Origin: Anolis sagrei
Lineage: Eukaryota > Chordata > Lepidosauria > Squamata > Anolidae
Reading direction: 5' to 3'
NCBI RefSeq assembly: GCF_037176765.1
Contig: NC_090021.1
Span: 194,847,378 to 194,911,377, forward strand
DNA length: 64,000 nucleotides
Below are positions 55,400 to 64,000 of this stretch, in pieces (position 1 is the first letter of the stretch; every line of letters starts with the position of its first letter). The translations under genes and the position numbers were made by a program. The notes beneath the pieces were generated by a model. The model was not told the origin of the DNA. It saw only the letters and a list, made by a program, of their open reading frames with translations, and searched no databases.

Positions 55400-55651
55400 A
55401 GGCGGGAGATCAGTGGCTGTAAGAGGGACCTGGGACGTCATCGGCGCGCGACGCCTTGTAGGAGGGGAGATCCGTGGCTGGAGTGTCACTTTAAGGGGAA
55501 ACCTGGGACGTCATCGGTGCGCGACGCCTCCTTTCCCCTGGGCAGCGTGTTCTGTCACGTGCTGTGTGGCTGGAAGAGGGAGGCTGATCTTCCCAGCCCT
55601 GATGGGTCCCTCTGGTGTGTGTTGGGATGGGGAATCACCTTTGTAGCTGCG
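55400..55651 (+). promoter_or_regulatory. FASTKD1: FASTKD1 promoter and non-coding first exon (inferred)
   Basis: A CpG-rich block with two tandem copies of a segment carrying ACGTCAT (CRE half-sites) at about 55428-55456 and 55501-55529, and a CACGTG E-box near 55556. A strong donor, GCTGCG|GTAAGG, follows at 55651, so a 5' UTR exon probably ends there. The same exon would hold a 15-codon upstream ORF at 55599-55646. The start site is not determinable. Confidence 0.6.
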
Positions 55652-55717
55652 GTAAGGCCGGGTGATCTCTGCAAACAGGGCCGGGTTCATTCTTTCCTCT
55701 CGCTCCTAAGGATCTGG

Positions 55718-55926
55718 GGTGGAGAATGAATGCAGTTTGACTCCACTTTGAACTGCCATGGCTCAGTGCTATGAAATCATGGCATTTTTTTTTTGCAAAG
55801 TCTTCTTCCTTCTCTGCCGAAGAGTGTCGCAGCCTCACCAAACTACATCTCTCATGATTCCATAGCCTTGAGCCAAGGCAGTTCAAGTGATGTCAACCTG
55901 CATTCATTCTCCAGTGGAGATGCAAC
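55718..55926. mobile_element. Palindromic MITE (gaatgaatgcagtttgac family)
   Basis: 'gagaatgaatgcagtttgac' pairs with 'gtcaacctgcattcattctc'. It lies about 70 nt after the inferred first donor of FASTKD1. Confidence 0.75.
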
Positions 55927-55960
55927 TATGTATTAATGCTTTTCTACTTCTACATGAAGC

Positions 55961-56275
55961 CCCCGGTGGCGCAGTGGGTTAAACCGCTGAGCTGCTGAGC
56001 TTGTTGACTGAAAGCTCGCAGGTTCGGATCCAGGGAGCAGCATGAGCTTCCACTGTCGGCCCGTGTTTCTGCCACCCTTGCAGTTCGAAAGCATGCAAAT
56101 GTGAGTAGATCAATAGGTACCACTCCAGCGGGAAGGTCACAGCGCTCCATGCAGTCATGCCGGCCACATGACGTTGGAGGTGTCTACGGACAACGCTGGC
56201 TCTTCAGCTTAGAAATTGAGATGAGCACCACCCTCCAGAGTCCAACACGACTGGACTTACATTTACCTACTTCTA
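55961..56275 (+). mobile_element. tRNA-headed (Sauria-type) SINE
   Basis: The head 'cccccggtggcgcagtgggt' and 'agctcgcaggttcggatcc' forms clear A- and B-boxes. Body 'accactccagcgggaaggtc' and tail 'gtccaacacgactggactta'. Confidence 0.82.
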
Positions 56276-56283
56276 CATAGATC

Positions 56284-56392
56284 CTTGAAGGATCTGGGGG
56301 TGGTGACGGCCGACAGGGAGCTCTAACGTGGCCTGGTCCATGAGGTCACGAAGAGTCGGAGACGACTGAAAGAATGAACAACAACAAACATA
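56284..56392 (+). mobile_element. Second SINE 3' tail
   Basis: 'ggtggtgacggccgacaggg' and 'gaagagtcggagacgactga' ending in 'aacaacaaca' is a separate lizard SINE tail placed directly after the previous element. Confidence 0.6.
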
Positions 56393-56489
56393 GATCCCAT
56401 AGGTAAATGTTTTCATTTCCCTCCAGGACCAAGATACATCCTCCACATTCTCTTTACAGAATATGTGTGGGTTCTTCTCTTTCAGTATA

Positions 56490-56915
56490 AAAGGTTAAGG
56501 TTTTCCCCTGACTTTTAAGTCTACTCCAGTCCTACTCTGCTCATCTCCATTTCTAAGATGTGATGTTTTTAACTATTGTGTATGAACTCCTCTGTTGTAA
56601 ACCGGCCTGAGTCCCTCGTCGGAGGTGAGAAGACCGGTATATAAAAGTTCTAAATAAATAAGTTAATAAATAAGCTAAAGAGCCAACGTTGTCCATAGAC
56701 GCCTCCATGGTCATGACTGCATGGAGCGCTGTTACCTTCCCACGGAAGTGAAACCTATTGATCTACTCACATTTGCATGTTCTTGAACTGCTAGATTGGC
56801 AGATGCAGGGGCTAACAGTAGGATCTTACCCCGCTCCCCGGATTCAAACTGCCATCCTTTCAGTCAGCAAGTTCAGCAGCTCAGCGGTCTAACTCACTGT
56901 GCCACCAGGGGCACA
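56490..56915 (-). mobile_element. Sauria-type SINE, reverse orientation, interrupted
   Basis: Tail 'aggttaaggttttcccctga' at the left and head 'aactcactgtgccaccagg' at the right. A plus-strand SINE/LINE tail (about 56570-56680, 'tcggaggtgagaagaccggt') is inserted in it. Confidence 0.7.
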
Positions 56916-57086
56916 TTCATTATATACTTTTTTAAAACCACAAATGTCACAAGGGAGTTTGTTAGAAATGTCTTGATTCAGAGTTTTCACTGGATGCGTG
57001 ACTGTTTACTTCATGTATAGAAGATCCGCATTAAGAATAGGAGCTGTCCAGAGCTCTTTGATGTTATACACTGTTTCTACTAACTT

Positions 57087-57226
57087 GGAGCCCTTCCATA
57101 CAGACCCTTGATCCCAGGTTTTCTGTTTATCCCAGATTATCTGGCAGTACGGACTCATATAATCCAGTTGAAAGCAGAAAACCTGACATCAGATCCTGGG
57201 ATATAGGACCTGTCTGGAAAGGGCCT
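57087..57226. mobile_element. hAT-like palindromic MITE
   Basis: 'agacccttgatcccaggttt' pairs with 'ggatataggacctgtct', with an inverted centre around 'cggactcatataatcc'. FASTKD1 5' intron. Confidence 0.75.
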
Positions 57227-57229
57227 TGG

Positions 57230-58333
57230 AAAACCTAGTAAAGGTGTCCTTCCTCGTGCAGTTTTGATTACATTATGTAACAAAATGTGAAACATGTTCT
57301 GTTCCTGGTTTGAAAGTGTTATTTCTTGTTTAATTGTGTGGTACGTACTTTGAAAGCAGTTGTTATATCCCAGAAACTTCATTTTTGTTGCTGCCATAAA
57401 CAATGTTGAGTTGGTTGAGACTCTTATGAGATATTTACTGAAAAAACTAGAGCAAATTGTACTGCAGGATGTCCCACAAATACACTTTCCCCATGTTTCT
57501 ATGATAGAACCAATTAGGAAATGACATTTACAACCCAGGAACAAAAAGTGTGTTACATAGTGTTTGGTTAAAACTGGTCTCTCTTGGAATCTCTAAATCC
57601 TTCATCCTGTCCCTGGTAAACTTCCTCTAGGAATCTCTAAGCTGTCTCAATGTAATTCCATGCTGTGTCCAGTGGAAACGGACCACGTAGTCATCCTGAA
57701 GAGGTGTTACCTTTGTTAAACACAAAAGAGCAATTTCTTTATTCACTGTTTTTCATTTTCATGGAAATCCTGTTCCTTAACCTCAGCAAATGTGAAGGCT
57801 GACTAAACTGTATTTTTATCATTTACTTTATTATTTTTTTCCAGCCTTTCTCTTCATAGGGACTCAAGGTGGCTAACACAACAGACATAACATAATATAA
57901 TTTTTAGAAAGGTAAATACACAGACCTATTAATACAAAAATTAAAGAACAATTAAATATTTGTGTCACGAATACCATAAAAATATAATTAAAATTACATT
58001 TAAAAGCTAAGCATCTATACACTTTGGGTGACATAGTTATATGTTCAGTTTGGATTCAGAATTTCAGCTGGCATATTTCTATATGATAAAATATACTTGT
58101 TAGAACATACATCTCAGATTTATTATAGCTTGGTGAAAAATATGTTAAATCATGGTTTAGTGTCAGGTTGCTTATTGGAAAAAAGCTGTTTGTGACAGCT
58201 ACCTGATACAAACATATCTAGCTGGAGAGACCAATCACATATTTGCAATCTTATTTGGGGTATTCATTGAACCATTTCAAAATGATACTGCTATAAATAT
58301 TTCAGAATTCCTTTGTATATTTGTCCCTTGCAG
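57230..58333. other. FASTKD1 5' intron, 3' part
   Basis: Apart from a reversed LINE-like tail block at about 57815-57900 ('agcctttctcttcataggga') I see nothing I can name before the acceptor at 58333. Confidence 0.45.
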
Positions 58334-58403
58334 TAACTTCAAAGAATATAAGAAAAGGAAGATATACAATGTCTAGATGTCAATCCTTTGCTGACGATTG
58401 AAA

Positions 58404-58451
58404 ATGAAGAAAGAAAATCTCATTTTGGATACAGTTAAAAGAAATTTATAA
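58404..58451 (+). promoter_or_regulatory. FASTKD1: In-frame upstream ORF in the FASTKD1 leader
   Basis: An ATG at 58404 opens MKKENLILDTVKRNL and stops at TAA 58449-58451. It is in the same frame as the main ATG at 58464. Its sequence looks like the N-terminus I recall for human FASTKD1 (MKKTPVFLESLVTN). Another short upstream ORF lies at 58369-58401. Confidence 0.6.
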
Positions 58452-58463
58452 AAGTCACAAAAG

Positions 58464-58798
58464 ATGCTTCACTTGAGACGTTTTTACCCATTTGCACTGA
58501 GGCATTGTTGTTGTCGAACTTGGAGCAGTGACCCCTTGTTGAGCCAGCTGAATAACTGTACAAATGAGGATGAAGTCTTTGATCTTGTTGGAAAGAACAA
58601 AACAAAACTTTCTGAAAATCATGTGGGAAGTGCAGTTCAATTGCTTTGGCAGTTTCAAAAGAAGAAGCCTGAGCTCCTGAGGAATACTGACTATGTAAAA
58701 AATCATTCTCAGTTTCTTATTCTCCGCATTTTAGCAGAGAACAAAATTGCATATATGGATAATGAAACACTAGTGGACACACTCTACAGTATACTCAG
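58464..58798 (+). CDS. FASTKD1: FASTKD1 first coding exon
   Basis: The exon begins at 58334 after CCCTTGCAG with 130 nt of leader. The coding part encodes residues 1-111 plus two bases of Arg112. Includes SHFNNC-like SQLNNCTNEDEVFDL and QFLILRILAENKIAYMDNET. Donor GTAAGC. Confidence 0.93.
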
Positions 58799-61700
58799 GT
58801 AAGCAGTGTGTGGGAATATGTTTATTAAATCATGATTTTTTTAAAAAAATAGTTTTGTTCCTCTTTTATTAAAATTGAGTACAGGCATTCACCAAGTTAT
58901 GAAAAAGGCTTATTCAATACTAGTATCAGTTCTAGGTGGTCTGCTTCTGACCCAAGTAAAGGGAGAACTATGAAGAAGTCGACATGTATATAAGCATCAG
59001 GGACTGCATGTGAGCAAGTGCAATCACTGGCCAACATATATTTTGGTGCCTCAAATGTTAGCCCTGTTTCTTGGTATTTTTGATCTGCTGATTCCAAAAA
59101 TGACACCAGTTTTCTCCTCTCAGCTCTACTTTTTGAGATATGGAGCATGCCATCTACCAGTCGCCATCTGCTTGCCCATAAAAGTCATGACACCCATATC
59201 TAAAAAGCTAGAGTTGATGCAGTCTATCCAATGCAATTTTCTGAATCAGTGCTCCTGATAACCCCAGGAACTCCTAAAAACCAAGACACCAATATTTTTT
59301 TTGTTGGACTGTTTTATATTTACTTGTAGTACAACCATTTTTTATTAAAAAAAACCCCAATCTGCTAATAAGCTGCTTTTCTAGTATGTTTCTGGTTATA
59401 TAGTTTTCATTCTCTAATCTGTTCAAAATAACTATGCAGAGCCTCTTCAATTTTCTTTCTGTAGGTTCAGAGTTGAGGCACATGATTCACTGGTACAAGA
59501 ACTGGTCATGGAAGGTTGGAGACGATTAGATGGGCAAGTACAATTTTTGTTTTGTTTCCAGTCTTTGTATACATTGAATAATTGGTTGCCCATACCTTTC
59601 CTTTCCCCCCAGCCCTTTCACTCCAATATCCATTAGTAGGGAAACTTCCATACCCCCTTAAGCATAGTAAGCTTTTTCCTCTTTCCTACCCGTTAAACTT
59701 TCCTACTCCCTATTCCCCCTTTTCCCTTCCTCCTTTTTATTTTTCTTTTCTCTTTTCTTTTTCCCAAAAAATTCAATAAAAATACTTTTTAAAAAGAAAA
59801 AAAGAAAGAGATTTCACAAGGTTGTACTTGCATGCATTGTAAATAATAACCTCTGCTTTTCAGTGCATAAATACATATTAGAACTACAAACACAAAAAAC
59901 CAAACTAGCAGCCAGATGGGGCATAGTCATCCTTCAAACTGAAATGCTTCAGAATATTTATTTATTTACAGTATTTATATTCCGCCCTTCTCAGGGGACT
60001 CAGAGCAGATTACAATGCACATATACATGGCAAACATTCCGTGCCATTAGACATACAACATCGACAGACACAGAAGCAATTTAACATTCCAGCTTTCTGG
60101 CTTCATGAGGGTATGCTCGATTCAGGCCACAGGGGGAGCTGCTGCTTCACCGTCCATTTGTGACACCGACTCCTTGATGGAGTGCTTCCTCATTCTTATG
60201 CATGCTGCTGTAAGGTTTTATGGTGTCGTAAATTAGTCTCCCTGCATAAAGCGGTGCCTAAATTTCCTACTTGACAGATGCAGCTGTCTTTCGGGCTGCA
60301 TAGGTCAACAGCAAGCTAGATAATTAATGGTAGAGAGCTCACTTCAACCCGGGCTGGCTTTGAACTCATGGTGAGTAGTGATTTAATGCAGCCATGGCTG
60401 GTCTTCGTTATTTGTTTTTTTCTTGTGTGTTTTCTTGTGCATGCAGTGTTGCCAGGTTTTATATATGGAACTTTATATCTTTTGATATACTAATGGGATT
60501 TTATTTGGTATCCTCACAGACTAAGCTTGCCTGCGTTGTCTAAGTTTGCACTATGTCTGCAGGACCAACAAATACACAATAGTCCTCTTATGGGTCGTAT
60601 TGCTGATATTGTCAGCAGAAACTTGGATTCAATACAGGATACAAGGTAATTTTTGCTGATCTGATGTTTCTGGAATAGGACTATGACTATGTTTGATTAA
60701 TATACATATTTTTACAACAGTCCATGTTAAATTGGATTAGATTAGTTAAAGACTGATTATGTAAATCTGAAGGAGAAGATGCCATAGGCAGGAGCTTTCT
60801 TACGTAGATAAATTCCATGTAGAGTTTTTAAAAACTATTTGACATAATGATTGAAACGTCTTGGCCTAGTGCTTACAAAGAATTTTGTGCTTGTTTTTGA
60901 CAAATTAATCACATGTGTTTTTGTATGATAACTGTAGTACTTCCAATAGACAGTTCAGAAACTGTTTTTAATAACAATTATATTGACCATTTGGAGCAAT
61001 TGTAGTGGTTATTACCACTTTTGTAATATTATATTCTTTTCACTGGGGATTTGCTGAGAAGTGAGAAGATGATGAAAAATCATGGCCTGGGTTTCCCATG
61101 GTTCTTAACCATTACAAATAGTTTGAATTATGACTGGATACTATTTCTGGAGCCTTCCTTTGTATTCCTGGATATGTCTGCTTGGCTGTAAATCCTACTG
61201 AGATTAGTCCCATATTTCATCAATTCTGAGGCGCCATCAATTGTAAAATACACCATAATTTACATACAGCTATCAACAAAAAATACACTTACGATTTTAA
61301 AACGCACTCCATTTTTAGAAATGTTTATATAGGAAAAAGTGCATCTTGGAATGGAAGAAATCAGTGTAATCACATCTGTGTTGGCCTTGAGTCTGTAATG
61401 ATGTCTAGGGGCCCTTCTACACGACCATATAACCCAAAATATCAAGGCAGAAAACCCCACCATATCTACTTTTAACTTGGTAATGTGAGTCCACAATGCC
61501 ATATATTCCAGTTCAAAACAGATAGTGTGCAATTTTATTCAGCTATGTGGAAGGGGCCTAGCTGAGGACTACCTGGTGATTTTATGATAGGATTGTCACT
61601 GAGGACACACTGGTTTATAGATCAGTATCATGTCTTCAGCAGTAAGCCATGGTCAATTCTTCCTGGCTTATTCCTGCACATGATCGTGCGTGTGCATCCT

Positions 61701-62616
61701 TAGCCGCTACATCCATCAATCAAATGTGAAGAATTATTTTTAATGGTTTTGCTTCAAAAATTGGTGCCTTCTTAGCATTAAAAAACTTGCTTATTTTAAA
61801 TAGCTCTTCGGGAGAAGGCATAGGGTCACGTCTCACCTAATTGTACACGATCAGACACCATTCTTACCTTTCTAGTGATTTTTTAATGCAGTGTTCTCCA
61901 ACTTGCTACATTTCTTGACTCAATAAGTGCCATCTGTTTTGATTATTTTAGGATTTTGTCCGTTTTGATGATCAGCATATCTAGCATTATCTCTCAGAAT
62001 TTCCGAGATCAATTAATTCAAAAGGCCGATTGTGCTCTGGAAACCATGGAATTTGTCCCTTTGAACCACGTCCGGCGATTTGTGCAGTTCCTCCGGAATG
62101 TGAAACTAACCCATCGCCCATTGCTCTATAAATGCAATAAGATTTTCATTCAGAATGTCAACTTCCTAGATATTGAACATTTAGCTATCATCCTTGGACT
62201 TTACCAGTCCTTACAATTCAACAATACTGAATTTAGATTGATTGCCAAGCAGAGACTGACAGAAATGATGGACGATTGCAACAATCCTTTGATCTTCATT
62301 CGGCTGTTTGCTAGTCTTGGACCCATGGCAGGACCAGAGGTCAGAGAACAGTAAGTTTTCCTGTCTGTTTAGCTGATGTAAGTGTGCATGTACTTTTTTT
62401 TATAATATGTGAATTGTTCCCAAATTTTCCAAAGTTTTACACCTTTCTGCTAGTAGGGAAAGAAGGAGATTCTCAAGGCAGATGATATAGCTTATGTTGT
62501 GAGAGGTGTCAGAAATATTAAATATTAATTGGGTGTTTTTTAATACAAACGTGTGAGTCAAGCACTGAAAGAGTGAGTATATATAAACTACAGACCACCA
62601 CCACCCCCTGGACACT

Positions 62617-62662
<46 letters not shown>

Positions 62663-63216
62663 AGTGTCCAGGGGGTGGTGGTGGTCTGTAGTTTTTCCAT
62701 TTGGCTCATTTCCAACAGACCTGTGAACAAACCTCTGAGGATGCTTGCCACAGATGCAGGTGAAATGTCAGGAAAGAATGCTACTGGAACATGGCCATAC
62801 AGCCCGAAAAACTCACAGCAACCCAGTGGATTATTTTTTCTTGCATGGTGATATACTTACATTTCCTGCCTTGTCTCACAGCCCTTGTGATAGTAGGAAA
62901 GCACATAGTTAAGTCTGGAAACTGGTGTACCTACCAGTTGTTGTCTTCATGGTCGCCAGTAAAGGAACTGCACAATTTTAAACCATTTCTCCTTCATGTA
63001 TTCTGTTTCTGCTTTTTCCTAGCACATTTTCTTCTTTGAAATGGGTAAGAAACAACTCAGCATAGAAGAACTGCTTGAAACATGTAATTTATGCATTTAT
63101 TTTAGGTTAATGGAAACTGCTCTTCTCATGGCAGATGAATTTGACCACTACCAGGTATTAGCGGTGGCAGAAACGATGCAAGAAATGGATTGCAGAAATT
63201 CACTGTTGATTCAAAA
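58464..63216 (+). CDS. FASTKD1: FAST kinase domain-containing protein 1, 5' part (continues beyond the window)
   Basis: FASTKD1 is a mitochondrial-matrix RNA-binding protein of the FASTK family that modulates the levels of certain mitochondrial mRNAs such as ND3. The visible coding exons are 58464-58798, 59465-59533, 60520-60645, 61952-62350 and 63106-63216, giving 346 complete residues of roughly 840. The FAST_1, FAST_2 and RAP domains lie in the missing C-terminal part. The N-terminus (MLHLRRFYPFALRHCCCRTW) is Arg/hydrophobic without acids, fitting a mitochondrial presequence. Helical-repeat segments such as FVQFLRNVKLTHRPLLYKCN and ASLGPMAGPE match what I recall of human FASTKD1. The start chosen is the first ATG of the uninterrupted frame. 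Intron 3 (after exon 59465-59533) is GC-AG; the others are GT-AG. It is divergent from PPIG, as in human. Confidence 0.93.
59035..59310 (-). repeat. 'attcagaaaattgca' family repeat, reverse orientation
   Basis: Reverse-complement match over nearly the whole of 12105-12405, including 'tatccaatgcaattttctga' and 'ccaagacaccaatattttt'. Unclassified. Confidence 0.65.
59465..59533 (+). CDS. FASTKD1: FASTKD1 coding exon, followed by a GC donor
   Basis: 69 nt encoding FRVEAHDSLVQELVMEGWRR and LDG. Acceptor TTTCTGTAG. The 3' boundary is GATGG|GCAAGT, a GC-AG donor. A GT lies three bases further on, but using it would put the next exon out of frame and hit a stop. Confidence 0.88.
59957..60405 (-). 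mobile_element. tRNA-derived SINE with LINE-like tail, reverse orientation
   Basis: Inverted tail 'tttatattccgcccttctca' at the left, body 'tttcctacttgacagatgca', head region 'gggctggctttgaactcatg' at the right. Lies in the GC-AG intron. Confidence 0.75.
60520..60645 (+). CDS. FASTKD1: FASTKD1 coding exon 3
   Basis: Acceptor GTATCCTCACAG, donor GTAATT. It encodes LSLPALSKFALCLQDQQ and SPLMGRIADIVSRNL, the second being a clear match to the human SPLMGKIADIVHRNL as I recall it. Confidence 0.93.
61408..61559. mobile_element. hAT-like palindromic MITE
   Basis: 'ggggcccttctacacgacca' pairs with 'agctatgtggaaggggcc'. FASTKD1 intron 4. Confidence 0.72.
61952..62350 (+). CDS. FASTKD1: FASTKD1 coding exon 4
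   Basis: 399 nt, acceptor TTATTTTAG, donor GTAAGT after GAACA. It encodes residues 178-309 and two bases of Gln310, a series of amphipathic helices typical of the FASTK helical-repeat region, e.g. HLAIILGLYQSLQFNNTEF. Confidence 0.95.
62585..62694. repeat. Perfect 110-bp palindrome with (AT)n centre
   Basis: Arms 62585-62618 and 62661-62694 (34 nt each) are exact inverted copies, and the 42-nt (AT)n between them is self-complementary. The whole 110 bp is therefore one uninterrupted palindrome. FASTKD1 intron 5. Confidence 0.95.
62695..62830 (+). mobile_element. Penelope-like element terminal fragment with hammerhead-like motif (fossil)
   Basis: Contains CTGAGGA, then a stem 'tgcttgc...gcaggt', then GAAA and TGTC, in the order of a hammerhead ribozyme core. 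The short flanking 'acct' and 'agga' could form stem I. The further 'aacatggccatacagcccga' wording is a repeat common in lizards. Penelope-like elements are known to carry such ribozymes in their terminal repeats. Truncated and degraded; only this end is present. Confidence 0.55.
63106..63216 (+). CDS. FASTKD1: FASTKD1 coding exon 5 (last one in the window)
   Basis: Acceptor TTTATTTTAG, donor GTAAGC. It encodes METALLMADEFDHYQVLAV and AETMQEMDCRNS, matching human ALAVLGAMGDMESRNS in position. Ends two bases into a Lys codon; the gene continues to the right. Confidence 0.92.
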
Positions 63217-63288
63217 GTAAGCCTTCAGGACAGTACAATTTCACTATTTTCATTTGAAAGATTTTCTTCTTTCATTGATTGTCTAGAA

Positions 63289-63423
63289 CAGTGGTTCTCA
63301 AGCTGTGGGTCCCCAGGTGTTTTGGCCTACAACTCCCAGAAATCCCAGCCAATTTACCATCTGTTAGGATTTCTGGTAGTTGAAGGCAAAAACATTTGGG
63401 GACCCACAGGTTGAGGACCACTG
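63289..63423. mobile_element. hAT-like palindromic MITE with 7-of-8 target duplication
   Basis: 'cagtggttctcaagctgtgg' pairs with 'ccacaggttgaggaccactg'. Flanks gtctagaa (63281-63288) and gtctagca (63424-63431). Confidence 0.8.
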
Positions 63424-63504
63424 GTCTAGCATGAGCAAATGAATCATGTATAACTACCCTCAGTGTAAGAATAATTGAAACAGAACATTGCTTATACATC
63501 CATA

Positions 63505-63700
63505 ATGGCATGTTGTTGTGTGCCTTCAGGTTGCTTTTGATTTGCTATGACACTAAGGCAATTTTTCTTTGAGGACGGTTTGTCATAGCCTTCCTCTGAG
63601 GCTGAGAGAGTCTGAGAAAGTCCATCCAGTGGGCTTCCATAGACAAGTAGGGAATGAAACCCTAGTCTTCACAGCAGTAGTCCAATGCCTAAATCACAAC
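63505..63700 (-). mobile_element. tRNA-type SINE, reverse orientation
   Basis: Tail 'tgttgtgtgccttcaggttg' at the left, 'cctctgaggctgagagagtc' in the body, head region 'agtagtccaatgcctaaatc' at the right. Confidence 0.65.
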
Positions 63701-64000
63701 TCTATTCTGACTGTGCAGTATGTCATAGAACTGACATACATTTATAGCATAGCTCTAAACACATTTATTGGAAGCTAGCGTTCTTAAAGTCTATATAAGA
63801 ACTATGGCTTCTGTATACCATGCTTAGACCATAATATGCAGTAGGCCTTCCAATTTCATGCACAGGACTCTACAAAAGTGGGGAAAAAACCCACAACACA
63901 CACACAAAACATGAGAAAATGCCTCTCTAGTAATCTCTTTAACCAGTCTCTATCAGGCATTGACCATAGGGTTGTCCCAGAGGACCTAGGCATTCTTAGA

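Overview
The window is vertebrate nuclear DNA, almost certainly from a squamate reptile, most likely an iguanian lizard close to Anolis. The basis is GT-AG split genes with tetrapod orthologues, CpG-rich promoters, tRNA-headed lizard SINEs, CR1, L2-like, L1 and RTE/BovB LINE pieces, very many palindromic hAT-type MITEs, and a long degenerate GATA/AGAT array. No bacterial feature, CRISPR array or new defence-type system is visible. The species call rests on remembered repeat families, not on a search.

Three protein-coding genes were assembled exon by exon from splice sites and reading phase, in the order known from human chromosome 2q31.1 (there in reverse orientation). (1) CFAP210 (CCDC173), plus strand, CDS 3427-17208, nine exons, about 546 residues: a coiled-coil ciliary doublet-microtubule protein. 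(2) PPIG, minus strand, CDS 42982 down to 27150, twelve coding exons, 752 residues: a nuclear cyclophilin with an RS tail, with an inferred non-coding first exon near 51539-51615. (3) FASTKD1, plus strand, from an inferred first exon near 55500, CDS from 58464 and running off the right edge after six visible exons: a mitochondrial RNA-binding FASTK-family protein. CFAP210 and PPIG converge tail to tail across about 9.6 kb. PPIG and FASTKD1 diverge head to head across about 4 kb of microsatellite and nested transposons.

Layout: 1-3000 is repeat-bearing intergenic DNA; 3000-3640 is the CFAP210 CpG promoter; 3.5-17.4 kb is CFAP210; 17.4-27 kb is intergenic, with a central part poor in recognisable repeats; 27-43 kb holds the PPIG coding exons; 43-51.5 kb is the long PPIG 5' intron; 51.1-51.7 kb is the PPIG promoter; 51.8-54 kb is the GATA array invaded by hAT elements and a SINE tail; 55.4-55.65 kb is the FASTKD1 promoter; 58.3-64 kb holds the FASTKD1 exons.

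Points worth a second look: RFX X-box-like palindromes on both sides of CFAP210 exon 1; a reading-frame-supported GC-AG intron in FASTKD1; an in-frame stop that cuts off what looks like the ancestral FASTKD1 N-terminus; a perfect 110-bp palindrome next to a hammerhead-ribozyme-like Penelope fossil; a solo LTR with a perfect 5-bp target duplication; hAT insertions with perfect 8-bp duplications; a hAT copy whose flank is repeated inverted inside it; and a threefold 145-bp tandem array built from a SINE and a MITE.
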